In this document: positions 36,088-44,227 of the stretch, one piece after another | Layout: each line of letters opens with the position of its first letter | Numbering within the stretch: position 1 is the stretch's first letter | Assembly (NCBI GenBank): GCA_023250155.1 | Contig: JAHFBG010000005.1 | Coordinates: forward strand, 25,057-89,056 | Source of the DNA: Candidatus Melainabacteria bacterium | GTDB lineage: Bacteria > Cyanobacteriota > Vampirovibrionia > 2-02-FULL-35-15 | Direction of reading: 5' to 3' | DNA: 64,000 nt | Notes under the pieces: model-generated | Seen by the model: the letters and a program-made list of their open reading frames with translations, nothing else | Databases searched by the model: none | What the model was told of the DNA's origin: nothing | Program-made: the position numbers and the translations under genes

Positions 36088-37056
36088 TTATTTGGACATT
36101 GCCATTGCAGGTTCTGCCAAATCAGCAAACAAAGCTGTTGATAAGTACCTTTCCCCTGTACTTGGTAGAATAGTCACTATTAGTTTTCCTTTATTTTCAG
36201 GTCTCTTACCTATTTCAAGAGCAGCAAATACTGCAGCTCCTGAGCTAATACCAGCTAAGATTCCTTCTTCTTTAGCTAGCTTACGTCCATATTCTAAAGC
36301 TTGATCACTTGAGACATGGAAGACTTCATCTATCACTGATCTATCTAATATATCAGGAACGAATCCAGCTCCTATACCTTGTATCTTATGAGGTGACGGT
36401 GAACCACCAGCCAACACAGGGGATTCTTTAGGCTCTATTGCTATAAGCTTCACAGAAGATTTTTTTTGTTTTAAAACTTGCCCACATCCTGAAATTGTCC
36501 CACCTGTTCCAACCCCACTAATTACAATATCTACTTTTCCATCAGTATCATTCCAGATTTCTTCTGCCGTAGTAAGTCTATGAATTAGAGGGTTTGCTAA
36601 ATTTTTAAACTGTTGAAGCATAAGAGCATTTGGAGTTTCTTTTACTATTTCTTCTGCTTTTGCCACAGCACCTTTCATCCCTAAAGCACCTGGAGTAAGC
36701 ACAAGCTCAGCACCAAAAGCTTTTAGTAATACTCTTCTTTCCATACTCATAGTATCTGGCATTGTTAAAATCAATCTATAACCCTTTGCAGCAGAAACAA
36801 AAGCAAGAGCAATTCCTGTGTTTCCGCTAGTAGGCTCTACAAGCACTGTTTGACCAGGTTTAATTTTCCCTTCTTTTTCAGCTTCCCTAATCATACTCAC
36901 ACCAATTCTGTCTTTTACAGAACCAAGTGGATTCTGACTCTCTAATTTACATGCAATTATTGTAGATGGATCTAGTCCATATTGTTTGTTTAACTTATTT
37001 AATCTTACTAATGGAGTGTTTCCTATTAACTCAGTTACATCATTTGCTAATTTCAT
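36088..37056 (-). CDS. cysK: Cysteine synthase A
   Basis: 322 residues. PLP-lysine motif [22 protein letters not shown]-phosphate loop GTGGTISG, substrate loop [11 protein letters not shown] and C-terminal [15 protein letters not shown] all match O-acetylserine sulfhydrylase. It makes cysteine from O-acetylserine and sulfide. It is the first gene of a cysK-cysE pair with a well-formed promoter and an AAGGAG ribosome-binding sequence upstream. The C-terminal residues are AMAMSK, unlike the usual Ile-ended tail. Confidence 0.96.
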   Translation of the reverse strand: MKLANDVTELIGNTPLVRLNKLNKQYGLDPSTIIACKLESQNPLGSVKDRIGVSMIREAEKEGKIKPGQTVLVEPTSGNTGIALAFVSAAKGYRLILTMPDTMSMERRVLLKAFGAELVLTPGALGMKGAVAKAEEIVKETPNALMLQQFKNLANPLIHRLTTAEEIWNDTDGKVDIVISGVGTGGTISGCGQVLKQKKSSVKLIAIEPKESPVLAGGSPSPHKIQGIGAGFVPDILDRSVIDEVFHVSSDQALEYGRKLAKEEGILAGISSGAAVFAALEIGKRPENKGKLIVTILPSTGERYLSTALFADLAEPAMAMSK

Positions 37057-37081
37057 AGAGTTCTCCTTTTTGATTGTTTTA

Positions 37082-37110
37082 ATTATATAACAGTCATAGA
37101 GATCTGTTAA
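37082..37110 (-). promoter_or_regulatory. cysK promoter
   Basis: On the minus strand TTAACA and a perfect TATAAT are separated by exactly 17 bases, with a start expected about 20 bases before the cysK ATG and an AAAGGAG in between. It is the best sigma-70-type promoter seen in the window. Confidence 0.65.
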
Positions 37111-37166
37111 AAAATCGAAGATAAACTAGATACAAAAAGCCTAATCTTTAAAACAATCTATTAATA

Positions 37167-37363
37167 TCAACTTAAGCAGTTATAAATGTAAGACTCACCT
37201 GCCAAGCGCAGGAGCCGGACAGCCCGAGGGAACCTCTTAATAACTTTTGTTCTAAGCTTTAATAACATAAGTACAACACAACTTAGAATTGATTTGCCAA
37301 GAACCCCGATGGCTTTGGAAGGCTCCAAGCTAGCATGGTGAGTCAACAATATGCTTAAGTTGA
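37167..37363. ncRNA. Possible structured RNA, rod-shaped (6S-like layout)
   Basis: Both ends pair: TCAACTTAAGCA with TGCTTAAGTTGA (12 bp). Inward follow GACTCACC/GGTGAGTC (8 bp), TGC..GC/GC..GCA, GGAGCC/GGCTCC, AGCC/GGCT, CG-GGG/CCC-CG, a large asymmetrical bubble, and TTCTAAG/CTTAGAA around a terminal loop. One continuous rod of 197 nt with a central bubble is the plan of 6S RNA. The strand is unresolved, conserved 6S bases were not verified, and a miniature transposable element is an alternative. It lies outside the cysK promoter, so it is not simply its leader. Confidence 0.4.
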
Positions 37364-37378
37364 CGTGTCTTGAAATAA

Positions 37379-37945
37379 CTAGCTTTTAAACAATCCTTGT
37401 AACTTCTTAAACTCTTCACTTCCAGCTTCATAAGCCATTTCAAAAAGCACTGTTTCTACAGAGCTTACGATTCCACCAGCATTTGATATCTTTTGAATAG
37501 CAATGTCTTTATTATGTGAAAGTCTTGTAGTTATAGCATCACAAACTAAATGCACCTGAAATCCATTGTTCATTAAGTCTAAAGATGTTTGTAAAACGCA
37601 TACATGTGCTTCAATTCCACATACTGCAACTTTGGAAATCTTTTTTTCTTTTAGTTTTTCTATAAACCCAGCTTGTCCACAACAACTCATTGTTTTTTTT
37701 GTAAAGTATTCAGCATCACTCAAGCACTCTTTCAATTCACAAATTGTAGGTCCAAGTTTTTCAGGAACATGCTCTGAAACAAGTATAGGTACTTTATATA
37801 TATTCGAGCCTGAAAGTAATAATTTTATATGTTTAATAGTTTCATTGTTATTATGCAAAACAGGAATAAATCTTTCTTGATAATCTACAAGCAAGACTGC
37901 TGAGTTTTCTCTTGTGAACAGTGCTGGATGTCGCTTACCACTCAT
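37379..37945 (-). CDS. Isochorismatase-family hydrolase
   Basis: 188 residues with the cysteine-hydrolase triad: Asp in LLVDYQERF, Lys in YFTKKTMSCC, and Cys in CGIEAHVCVLQTSLDL with the cis-peptide region before it. The length and the VLFEMAYEA end fit the YcaC/nicotinamidase-like subgroup. The natural substrate cannot be told from sequence. It overlaps the preceding small secreted-protein gene by 11 bases and is the third gene of a gatA-led run. Confidence 0.85.
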   Translation of the reverse strand: MSGKRHPALFTRENSAVLLVDYQERFIPVLHNNNETIKHIKLLLSGSNIYKVPILVSEHVPEKLGPTICELKECLSDAEYFTKKTMSCCGQAGFIEKLKEKKISKVAVCGIEAHVCVLQTSLDLMNNGFQVHLVCDAITTRLSHNKDIAIQKISNAGGIVSSVETVLFEMAYEAGSEEFKKLQGLFKS

Positions 37946-38297
37946 CGCGATGATCCTGTTCCTTTTTTTCTTCCATTTGTCGCTTTATAACCACTAGTTG
38001 CTTTTCTCCAATTTCTTTTTTTATTTTCCCTTTTGTAATCAATTCTTTTTTATTTCTTTGTTCTCCTTTTTTAACAAGCATTCTACCCTCATAAATCAAT
38101 GCTTGTGCTTCTTGCAAGCGTTTTTGTAAATGTTTATCCGTAGTATCAACAATTGGAATTGTATTATTTGCAACAGCCATATTTTCACCCGGTGCATTGC
38201 CAGAATCACTACCTGTAAGCATTGAAAAAATATTTGCTAATGCTGGATTTCCAATCAATATACAAAAAGCTAAAATTACAAATACAATTTTTTTCAT
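37935..38297 (-). CDS. Small secreted protein of unknown function
   Basis: 120 residues with a typical signal peptide (MKK, hydrophobic core, cleavage likely after NPALA, about residue 21). The mature part is Asn/Gly/Thr-rich at first, then a Lys/Glu-rich helix with about two-thirds charged residues. It starts three bases after gatA. No family is recognised. Confidence 0.65.
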   Translation of the reverse strand: MKKIVFVILAFCILIGNPALANIFSMLTGSDSGNAPGENMAVANNTIPIVDTTDKHLQKRLQEAQALIYEGRMLVKKGEQRNKKELITKGKIKKEIGEKQLVVIKRQMEEKKEQDHRDEW

Positions 38298-38300
38298 TGG

Positions 38301-39773
38301 TTAAACTAAAACTGGTACCTTATTTTCAAACTTACAAACCCCTTCAAAAGCATACGATGCATCCAATAAAAGCTCTTCTCCAAGTGCAGGAGCAATAATC
38401 TGTAATCCAATTGGAAGTTTTTTAGAATCAAATCCACAAGGAAGAGAAATGGCTGGCAAACCAGCTAAGCTAGCTGGTATTGTAGCAATATCTGAAAGAT
38501 ACATGCTCAGCGGATCTTCTACCTTTGCCCCAAATTCAAACGCAGTCGTAGGACATGTAGGAGAAATAAGAAGATCAACCTTTTCAAAAGAATTCAAGAA
38601 GTCTTGTGTCACAAGCTTTCTGACTTGCTGTGCTTTTTTATAGTATGCATCATAATAGCCTGAACTTAAGGCATAAGTCCCAAGCATAATTCTTCTTTTC
38701 ACTTCCTGCCCAAAACCTTCTTGTCTTGTACTCATATACATAGGTAGAATTTCTTTTGCTCCACCAGTTCTATAACCATACTTAACACCATCATATCTAG
38801 CTAGATTTGAGCTTGCTTCAGCAGTTGCAACAATATAATAAATTGGGACAGCATATTTTACATTTGGTAGGGAGACTTCCACAATTTCTGCTCCAAGATC
38901 TTTAAAAATTTGAACCGATTTCTCTATGGACTTTCTTACTTCAGCATCAATCCCATCTCCCATCAGCTCTTTAACTAGTCCAATCTTTTTTCCTTTTATA
39001 GTATCTGAATTTAGTTTTCCTGTATAATCAGGCACTTCAATATCTAAAGAAGTGCTGTCTTTTGGATCATATCCACTAATGTATTGAAGAACTAAAGCAG
39101 TATCATAAACATTTCTTGCAAATGGTCCTACTTGATCTAAACTACTTGCAAATGCAATTAGTCCAAACCTGGAAACCCGTCCATATGTAGGTTTTAAACC
39201 AACTACTCCACAAAACCCTGCTGGCTGCCTGACCGATCCACCAGTATCAGTTCCAAGACTAATTGGTGCTTCTAATGCAGCCACACTAGCTGCAGATCCC
39301 CCAGAACTACCACCTGGCACAGTATTTAAATTCCATGGATTTTTTGTCTTCTTAAAAGCAGAATTTTCTGTAGAACTTCCCATTGCAAACTCATCCATAT
39401 TTGACTTGGCTAAACATATTGCACCTGCCTCCCAGAGTTTTCCTGTAGCTGTAGATTCATATGGAGCAATAAAACTTTCTAAAATCTTTGAACTACACGT
39501 TGCAGGATAGCCTTTAACACACATTACATCTTTTACAATAACTGGCACTCCAGCAATAGGGCTTAGTTTTTCACCTTTAGATATACTCTTATCTAGCACT
39601 TCTGCTTGTTTAAAAGCCAAATCTTCTGTCAATGAATTTAATGCAGAAATAGAAGGTTCTGCTAATTTTATTTTTTTATAAAATGCCTCCACAATTTCTT
39701 TTGCAGAAATCTCTTTGTTTAAAAACATTTTATTTATTTCACGGGCTGATTTTTCTACTATATTATTTGTCAA
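38301..39773 (-). CDS. gatA: Aspartyl/glutamyl-tRNA amidotransferase subunit A
   Basis: 490 residues of the amidase-signature family. The Ser-cisSer-Lys triad is visible: Lys in PVIVKDVMC, then PGGSSGGSAASVAA and the active serine in LGTDTGGSVRQPAGFCG. GatCAB converts Glu-tRNA-Gln to Gln-tRNA-Gln (or Asp-tRNA-Asn to Asn-tRNA-Asn). gatB and gatC are not adjacent. The start codon is TTG at 39773, supported by GAGGTG 5 bases upstream. Confidence 0.95.
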   Translation of the reverse strand: MTNNIVEKSAREINKMFLNKEISAKEIVEAFYKKIKLAEPSISALNSLTEDLAFKQAEVLDKSISKGEKLSPIAGVPVIVKDVMCVKGYPATCSSKILESFIAPYESTATGKLWEAGAICLAKSNMDEFAMGSSTENSAFKKTKNPWNLNTVPGGSSGGSAASVAALEAPISLGTDTGGSVRQPAGFCGVVGLKPTYGRVSRFGLIAFASSLDQVGPFARNVYDTALVLQYISGYDPKDSTSLDIEVPDYTGKLNSDTIKGKKIGLVKELMGDGIDAEVRKSIEKSVQIFKDLGAEIVEVSLPNVKYAVPIYYIVATAEASSNLARYDGVKYGYRTGGAKEILPMYMSTRQEGFGQEVKRRIMLGTYALSSGYYDAYYKKAQQVRKLVTQDFLNSFEKVDLLISPTCPTTAFEFGAKVEDPLSMYLSDIATIPASLAGLPAISLPCGFDSKKLPIGLQIIAPALGEELLLDASYAFEGVCKFENKVPVLV

Positions 39774-39826
39774 TTAACACCTCTATTTCACACAATATAA
39801 CATTAAGTATTTTAGCATTTATATAT

Positions 39827-39832
39827 TATACT
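39827..39832 (+). promoter_or_regulatory. Candidate -10 box near histidine phosphatase start
   Basis: TATACT ends 9 bases before the ATG at 39842 with no Shine-Dalgarno sequence between, again fitting a leaderless or nearly leaderless transcript. AT-richness makes this tentative. Confidence 0.3.
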
Positions 39833-39841
39833 TAATAATCT

Positions 39842-40453
39842 ATGGAAATATTGTTGATTCGGCATGGGCAAAGCAATGGAAATAGTAAAAACATTGTACA
39901 AGGCACACAAGACGAAGGATTGTCTGAGCTTGGAAAAGAACAAGCAAATAAACTATCTGAATATTTTAATGTAAACGACCTAAGTGCAATCTATTCCAGC
40001 AACCTAGGACGTGCCATCCAAACTGCTGAGCCAACTGCAAAAAAACTAAATCTAAATATAAAAATTAATCCTGATTTACAAGAAGCAGGATTTGGTATCT
40101 GGGAAGGATTGACCTATGAAGGGGTAAGAGAACAATTTCCTGTTGAGTATTCTGCATGGCATAAGAACTATTATATTCGGCCACCTTGGTTTGAAAGTTT
40201 TGAATTACATCAAAAACGAATAAGAAAATCCATTGAAACTATTTTAAGCAATCATTCAATAGATGATAAGATAGCTGTTTTCACTCATGGTGGTAGTATA
40301 AAAACTCAAGTAGGCTTTTTCATGGCACTTTCAGGAGAAGATCTTGCTCAATTCACTATAAAAAACTGCAGTCTTACACTAGTTAAATTTAATCCTACAA
40401 CAAGCTATATACATGGTAAGCTTCTTTACTATAATAAAGATGTAATAAGTTAA
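39842..40453 (+). CDS. Histidine phosphatase (phosphoglycerate mutase family)
   Basis: 203 residues with the N-terminal catalytic motif LLIRHGQSNGNSKNIVQG, SSNLGRAIQTAEPTA, the acidic EAGFGIWEGLTYE and the second histidine in VFTHGGSIKTQ. This is the branch that contains cobalamin phosphatase CobC and broad phosphatases PhoE/GpmB. Substrate is unknown. The gene is divergent from gatA and followed 13 bases later by a 62-aa gene. Confidence 0.88.
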   Translation: MEILLIRHGQSNGNSKNIVQGTQDEGLSELGKEQANKLSEYFNVNDLSAIYSSNLGRAIQTAEPTAKKLNLNIKINPDLQEAGFGIWEGLTYEGVREQFPVEYSAWHKNYYIRPPWFESFELHQKRIRKSIETILSNHSIDDKIAVFTHGGSIKTQVGFFMALSGEDLAQFTIKNCSLTLVKFNPTTSYIHGKLLYYNKDVIS

Positions 40454-40466
40454 AAGAGAAGAATAC

Positions 40467-40655
40467 ATGGATGATCAAAAGTTAGATGCAGAAAGTGTTA
40501 CACGAAATCAAGTCTATGGAAATCTAGACCACTTGCAACATCTCTTAAAAATAGGTTGGTCACCAGATAGTCATGTGATTAAAAAGTTTTTAATTGAAAA
40601 CAATCTGACAAATAATGACGTAAAAGCCGCTATACAAAAGATTAACAACACATAA
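40467..40655 (+). CDS. Small unknown protein, 62 aa
   Basis: 62 residues, hydrophilic, with a DHLQHLLKIGWSPDS segment and a C-terminal helix-turn-helix-like LTNNDVKAAIQKI. It follows the phosphatase gene by 13 bases, with AAGAGAAG before the ATG, so cotranscription is likely. The family is not recognised. Confidence 0.55.
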   Translation: MDDQKLDAESVTRNQVYGNLDHLQHLLKIGWSPDSHVIKKFLIENNLTNNDVKAAIQKINNT

Positions 40656-40763
40656 AGACAAAAGAAATACGTTTTTATCTTTAACTTTTGCAATAAAACT
40701 ATAATGTTTATATAATAATAAGACGATAAATCACAGAAACAAAAAGGTAAAGAGGGTAAACAA

Positions 40764-40943
40764 ATGGCAAAGAAAAATGATCGTGTAATAGTAACACTTG
40801 AATGTACAGAGGCAAAAAAAGTAGGTGCAACTCCTTCTAGATATACTACTACTAAAAACAAAAGAACCCAAACTGAAAGATTGGAATTAAAAAAATACAA
40901 CTCTAATCTAAAAAGACATACTTTGCATAAAGAAATCAAGTAA
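40764..40943 (+). CDS. rpmG: Large ribosomal subunit protein bL33, cysteine-poor form
   Basis: 59 residues from the ATG at 40764, with AAAGAGG upstream. [32 protein letters not shown] and RHTLHKEIK (quoted in part) match bL33, especially the longer cyanobacterial type. The zinc-ribbon form needs four cysteines; only Cys14 remains here, so this is a zinc-independent form. It sits between the phosphatase group and the sugar dehydratase gene. Confidence 0.93.
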   Translation: MAKKNDRVIVTLECTEAKKVGATPSRYTTTKNKRTQTERLELKKYNSNLKRHTLHKEIK

Positions 40944-40960
40944 TCTTAGGAGACATTCAA

Positions 40961-42880
40961 GTGCTTACTAAAAGTTTTATATACTCCTTCAAGCGAGTAG
41001 CAAGAATTTTTATTGATCTATCTTTATTTGGACTTTCACTAATAATTGCATACAAGCTAAGGCTTGAGCATGATGTTCCATCTATAAGTCAAAGCTGGTA
41101 CTGGCAAACTCAGTTACCATTTGTCATTTCAGTCGTGGTGATTCTAAGAACATCATTTTTATTCATCTTTAGAGTTTATAAGAAAATGTGGCGTTACACA
41201 GAAATTAATGAGATCTTAGAAATCGCCAAACCAATCATATGTTCCTCACTCCTTTTATTGATACCACGTATTTTAGGGTTTTCTGCACATAATCACATTT
41301 TCTCAATCCCAATAAGCATAATAGTTATTGACTCTGCATTAGGTTTAATACTTTTATCCTGTGCAAGGCTCTTAAGAAAATGGCAAATCTCAACACGAGA
41401 AATAAAAAAGCGTAAAAAGAATCATACCAAAAAGAAAAAAAGAACACTATTAATTGGTGCTGGACAAGCAGCATGTGAACTGGCACGCAAGGTATTACAA
41501 CATCCTGAATTAGACATAGATATTATATGTGCCTTGGATGATTCAGAAAGAAAGCAAAACATTTATATCGTAAACAATATAAAAGTAGTCGGTCAAATAA
41601 AATCAATAGCTCAAATAGTAGACGAACATAACATAGAACAAATTATTATTGCCATTCCCTCTTTACCACCAAATCAACTTAGAGAAATTATTGAGCTCTG
41701 TCAGTCTACAAATTTAGAAACCAAAATCATTCCAGGAGTTGACCAATTAGCTGACGGCAAGGTGACTATAGAACAGATAAGAAAAGTAAGTCTTGAAGAT
41801 TTACTTGGAAGAGAACTTGTTGATCTATCAATTCCTGAAGTTGCAAATTTTATAAACAATAAAACGATATTAATTACTGGCGCTGGCGGTTCAATAGGAA
41901 GTGAAATCACAAGACAGCTTATTAAAAACTTTTCACCTAAGAGACTGTATCTTCTTGGAAGAGGTGAGAATAGTATTTTCCAGCTATGCCAAGAACTAAC
42001 TCTTATTGCTAAGACACCATTCACCCCTATTATCTGCGATATAAGAAATTACAAACATCTTTATAATCACTTGGATAGCATAAAACCAGATCTTATATTT
42101 CATGCAGCAGCACACAAGCATGTTCCACTAATGGAAGATCATCCACAAGAAGCCTTTGAAAACAATGTAATAGGAACAAAGAATCTTGCAGAAATTGCAG
42201 GATTATTAAATGTAGAAACCTTCGTAAATATTTCCACAGATAAAGCAGTAAATCCAATCAATGTTTTAGGTTCTACAAAGAGGCTTGCTGAGCTGCTTGT
42301 AAACTCATACGCCAAAGAAAATCCAAAAACAAAATATATTTCTGTCAGGTTTGGAAATGTTATTGGCTCCCGTGGTAGTGTGATTCCCATTTGGGAATTT
42401 CAACTGAAAAACAGACTCCCTCTTACTGTTACAGCAAAAGACACCTACAGATTTTTTATGACTATCTCAGAATCTGCTCAGCTTGTTATAAAAGCTGGTG
42501 CTACTGGAAAGACACAAGACATCATGGTTCTAGATATGGGCGAAGAGGTAAATATCTATAAGCTTGCACAAGACTTTATAAAACTTTCAGGCTACGATAT
42601 AAATCAAGATTTAATTACCTTAACAGGATTAAGACCTGGAGAAAAATTAAAAGAAGAGCTTATTGGCTATTATGAAGGTGCAAACAGTACAAAATATAAA
42701 AAAATCTTAGTTATCCAATCTAAAGAATTGAACACAAGCATAATAAAAGAAGTTACAAATAAGCTTTCCAACTTATCGAGAGACTTAACACATATAACTT
42801 TCAAGAAAGATCTTATTCAAGAAGTAAAAGAGCTAAATGAAATAGATGCTAAAGTACTTTCAACAGCTACATATAAATAA
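40961..42880 (+). CDS. Membrane-bound UDP-sugar 4,6-dehydratase (FlaA1/PglF/CapD family)
   Basis: 639 residues from a GTG start at 40961. Four N-terminal membrane helices (about 10-140) precede a basic linker, a first Rossmann-type domain (RTLLIGAGQAACELA) and the catalytic short-chain dehydrogenase domain with NKTILITGAGGSIGSEI, NISTDKAVNP and the YAKENPKTKYISVRFGNVIGS region. PglF/WbpM-like enzymes make UDP-4-keto-6-deoxy sugars for bacillosamine-type glycans; CapD relatives act in capsule synthesis. The adjacent DegT aminotransferase would add the 4-amino group, which supports the PglF-like reading. Confidence 0.9.
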   Translation: MLTKSFIYSFKRVARIFIDLSLFGLSLIIAYKLRLEHDVPSISQSWYWQTQLPFVISVVVILRTSFLFIFRVYKKMWRYTEINEILEIAKPIICSSLLLLIPRILGFSAHNHIFSIPISIIVIDSALGLILLSCARLLRKWQISTREIKKRKKNHTKKKKRTLLIGAGQAACELARKVLQHPELDIDIICALDDSERKQNIYIVNNIKVVGQIKSIAQIVDEHNIEQIIIAIPSLPPNQLREIIELCQSTNLETKIIPGVDQLADGKVTIEQIRKVSLEDLLGRELVDLSIPEVANFINNKTILITGAGGSIGSEITRQLIKNFSPKRLYLLGRGENSIFQLCQELTLIAKTPFTPIICDIRNYKHLYNHLDSIKPDLIFHAAAHKHVPLMEDHPQEAFENNVIGTKNLAEIAGLLNVETFVNISTDKAVNPINVLGSTKRLAELLVNSYAKENPKTKYISVRFGNVIGSRGSVIPIWEFQLKNRLPLTVTAKDTYRFFMTISESAQLVIKAGATGKTQDIMVLDMGEEVNIYKLAQDFIKLSGYDINQDLITLTGLRPGEKLKEELIGYYEGANSTKYKKILVIQSKELNTSIIKEVTNKLSNLSRDLTHITFKKDLIQEVKELNEIDAKVLSTATYK

Positions 42881-42900
42881 TCGACAGAAATCCACCATGT

Positions 42901-42950
42901 GAATTCACTTGGGATTGCCACGCCTCACTTCGTTTGGCTCGCAATGACAT
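42901..42950. repeat. Solitary copy of the GIY-YIG module end repeat
   Basis: It runs GAATTC, then GGGATTGCCACGCCTCACTT and ends GGCTCGCAATGACAT. It matches 11469-11517, the right end of the GIY-YIG module, at roughly nine bases in ten, but has no endonuclease gene beside it. The outer parts pair as ATTGC...GCAAT. Confidence 0.7.
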
Positions 42951-42987
42951 CTTTAATAGTGGGACGGGCTGAGATCAAATGGCTGCT

Positions 42988-44112
42988 CTACGTAACTACT
43001 TCTTTAACCTTCTCTATAACATACTCCTGAATATCCCTAGTGATTTCTGGATACATGGGAAGGGATAAAATTTCAGTGCATAGTTTTTCTGTGATTGGTA
43101 AAGAGTCTTCTTTATAACCTAGATAGGAAAAGGCTTTTTGTAAGTGAATAGGAATAGGATAATAAATTATAGTTTCTATATTGTTCTCTTTAAGCTTTTC
43201 ATGTAAGTGAGTTCTGTTTTTTAATTTGATAGTATATTGATGAAAAACATGATTACAATTGGGTTTAATTGTTGGTGTAACAATTTCAGATATATCTTTT
43301 AAAAGACTAGTATAGTACTTAGCTGCTTCTTGTCTCTTTAAGTTCCACTCATTTAGATGTTTTAATCCTACTCTTAGAATAGCTGCTTGTATTTCATCAA
43401 GTCTGCTATTGAAGCCAATATACTCATGCTCATAACGTTTAGAAGATCCATGAACTCTAAGCTTTTTAATTTTTTCTGCAATGTTATTGTTGTTAGTTGT
43501 TACAGCTCCACCATCACCAAAAGCTCCAAGGTTCTTAGTCGGGAAAAAACTAAACGTTCCAATATCACCGAAAGTACCTACAGATTTATCTTTATATTTA
43601 GCTCCAATAGCTTGAGCACAATCTTCAATCACAAACAAATTATATTTTTTTGCAATCTCTAGTATTTTCTCTATTTCACAAGGTTGTCCATATAAATGTA
43701 CTGGTATTATTGCTTTTGTTTTTTTTGTAATCAAAGACTCAATTTTTAATGGATCAATATTAAAATCATTCTCCAGAACATCTACAAAGATTGGTTTGGC
43801 ACCCACTAGTGCAATAGCTTCACTAGTAGCAAAAAAACTATGTGAAACCGTAATCACTTCATCATCAGTTTTTATATCAAGTGCTTTTAAAGCTAAAACT
43901 ATTGCATCTGTACCATTGGCACATGAAATTACATTTTTTACATTTAAATAAGAAGCTAGCTCTTGCTCAAATGAACTTACATTTTTACCTAAAATATAAT
44001 GCCCTGACGATAGAACTTCACTAATAGCTTCATCAATTTCATCTTTAATTAGCTTATAGTGAGTACTTAAATCTACGATTGGTACTCTTTCTTTATAAGT
44101 TGTCTTTGTCAT
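42988..44112 (-). CDS. DegT/DnrJ/EryC1/StrS-family sugar aminotransferase
   Basis: 374 residues, the usual length. The PLP-lysine lies in TFSFFPTKNLGAFGDGGAV; other hallmarks are VISCANGTDAIVLALKAL, IIPVHLYGQPC, VIEDCAQAIGAKYKDKSVG, YEHEYIGFNSRLDEIQAAIL and NHVFHQYTI. The family transaminates 4-keto or 3-keto nucleotide sugars. With the convergent FlaA1/PglF-type dehydratase it probably makes an amino-dideoxy sugar for surface glycans. The start codon overlaps the stop of a very small basic gene (TAATG), suggesting translational coupling. Confidence 0.92.
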   Translation of the reverse strand: MTKTTYKERVPIVDLSTHYKLIKDEIDEAISEVLSSGHYILGKNVSSFEQELASYLNVKNVISCANGTDAIVLALKALDIKTDDEVITVSHSFFATSEAIALVGAKPIFVDVLENDFNIDPLKIESLITKKTKAIIPVHLYGQPCEIEKILEIAKKYNLFVIEDCAQAIGAKYKDKSVGTFGDIGTFSFFPTKNLGAFGDGGAVTTNNNNIAEKIKKLRVHGSSKRYEHEYIGFNSRLDEIQAAILRVGLKHLNEWNLKRQEAAKYYTSLLKDISEIVTPTIKPNCNHVFHQYTIKLKNRTHLHEKLKENNIETIIYYPIPIHLQKAFSYLGYKEDSLPITEKLCTEILSLPMYPEITRDIQEYVIEKVKEVVT

Positions 44113-44201
44113 TACTTACGTTTACTACGTGCTATTTTCTTTCGCTTACGCTTTAAAACTTTAGATGCTCTCTTCATACCTTTTTGTTGTTTTTTCTTCA
44201 T
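44112..44201 (-). CDS. 29-aa very basic protein coupled to aminotransferase gene
   Basis: The frame encodes 29 residues, of which well over half are Lys or Arg and most others Ala, Ser, Gln or Gly. GAGG lies 8 bases before the ATG. Its TAA overlaps the next ATG as TAATG, a standard coupling signal, and it starts 26 bases after the secreted-protein gene. It could bind RNA or simply act as a leader that couples translation. No family is recognised; a chance frame is possible. Confidence 0.45.
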   Translation of the reverse strand: MKKKQQKGMKRASKVLKRKRKKIARSKRK

Positions 44202-44227
44202 TGCTTTACCTCGATTTTCTAATTTGC

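Noticed and set aside
37057..37378. T-box or SAM riboswitch controlling cysK
   Set aside because: No T-box sequence, specifier hairpin or terminator/antiterminator pair was found, and a good promoter lies between the structured block and cysK.
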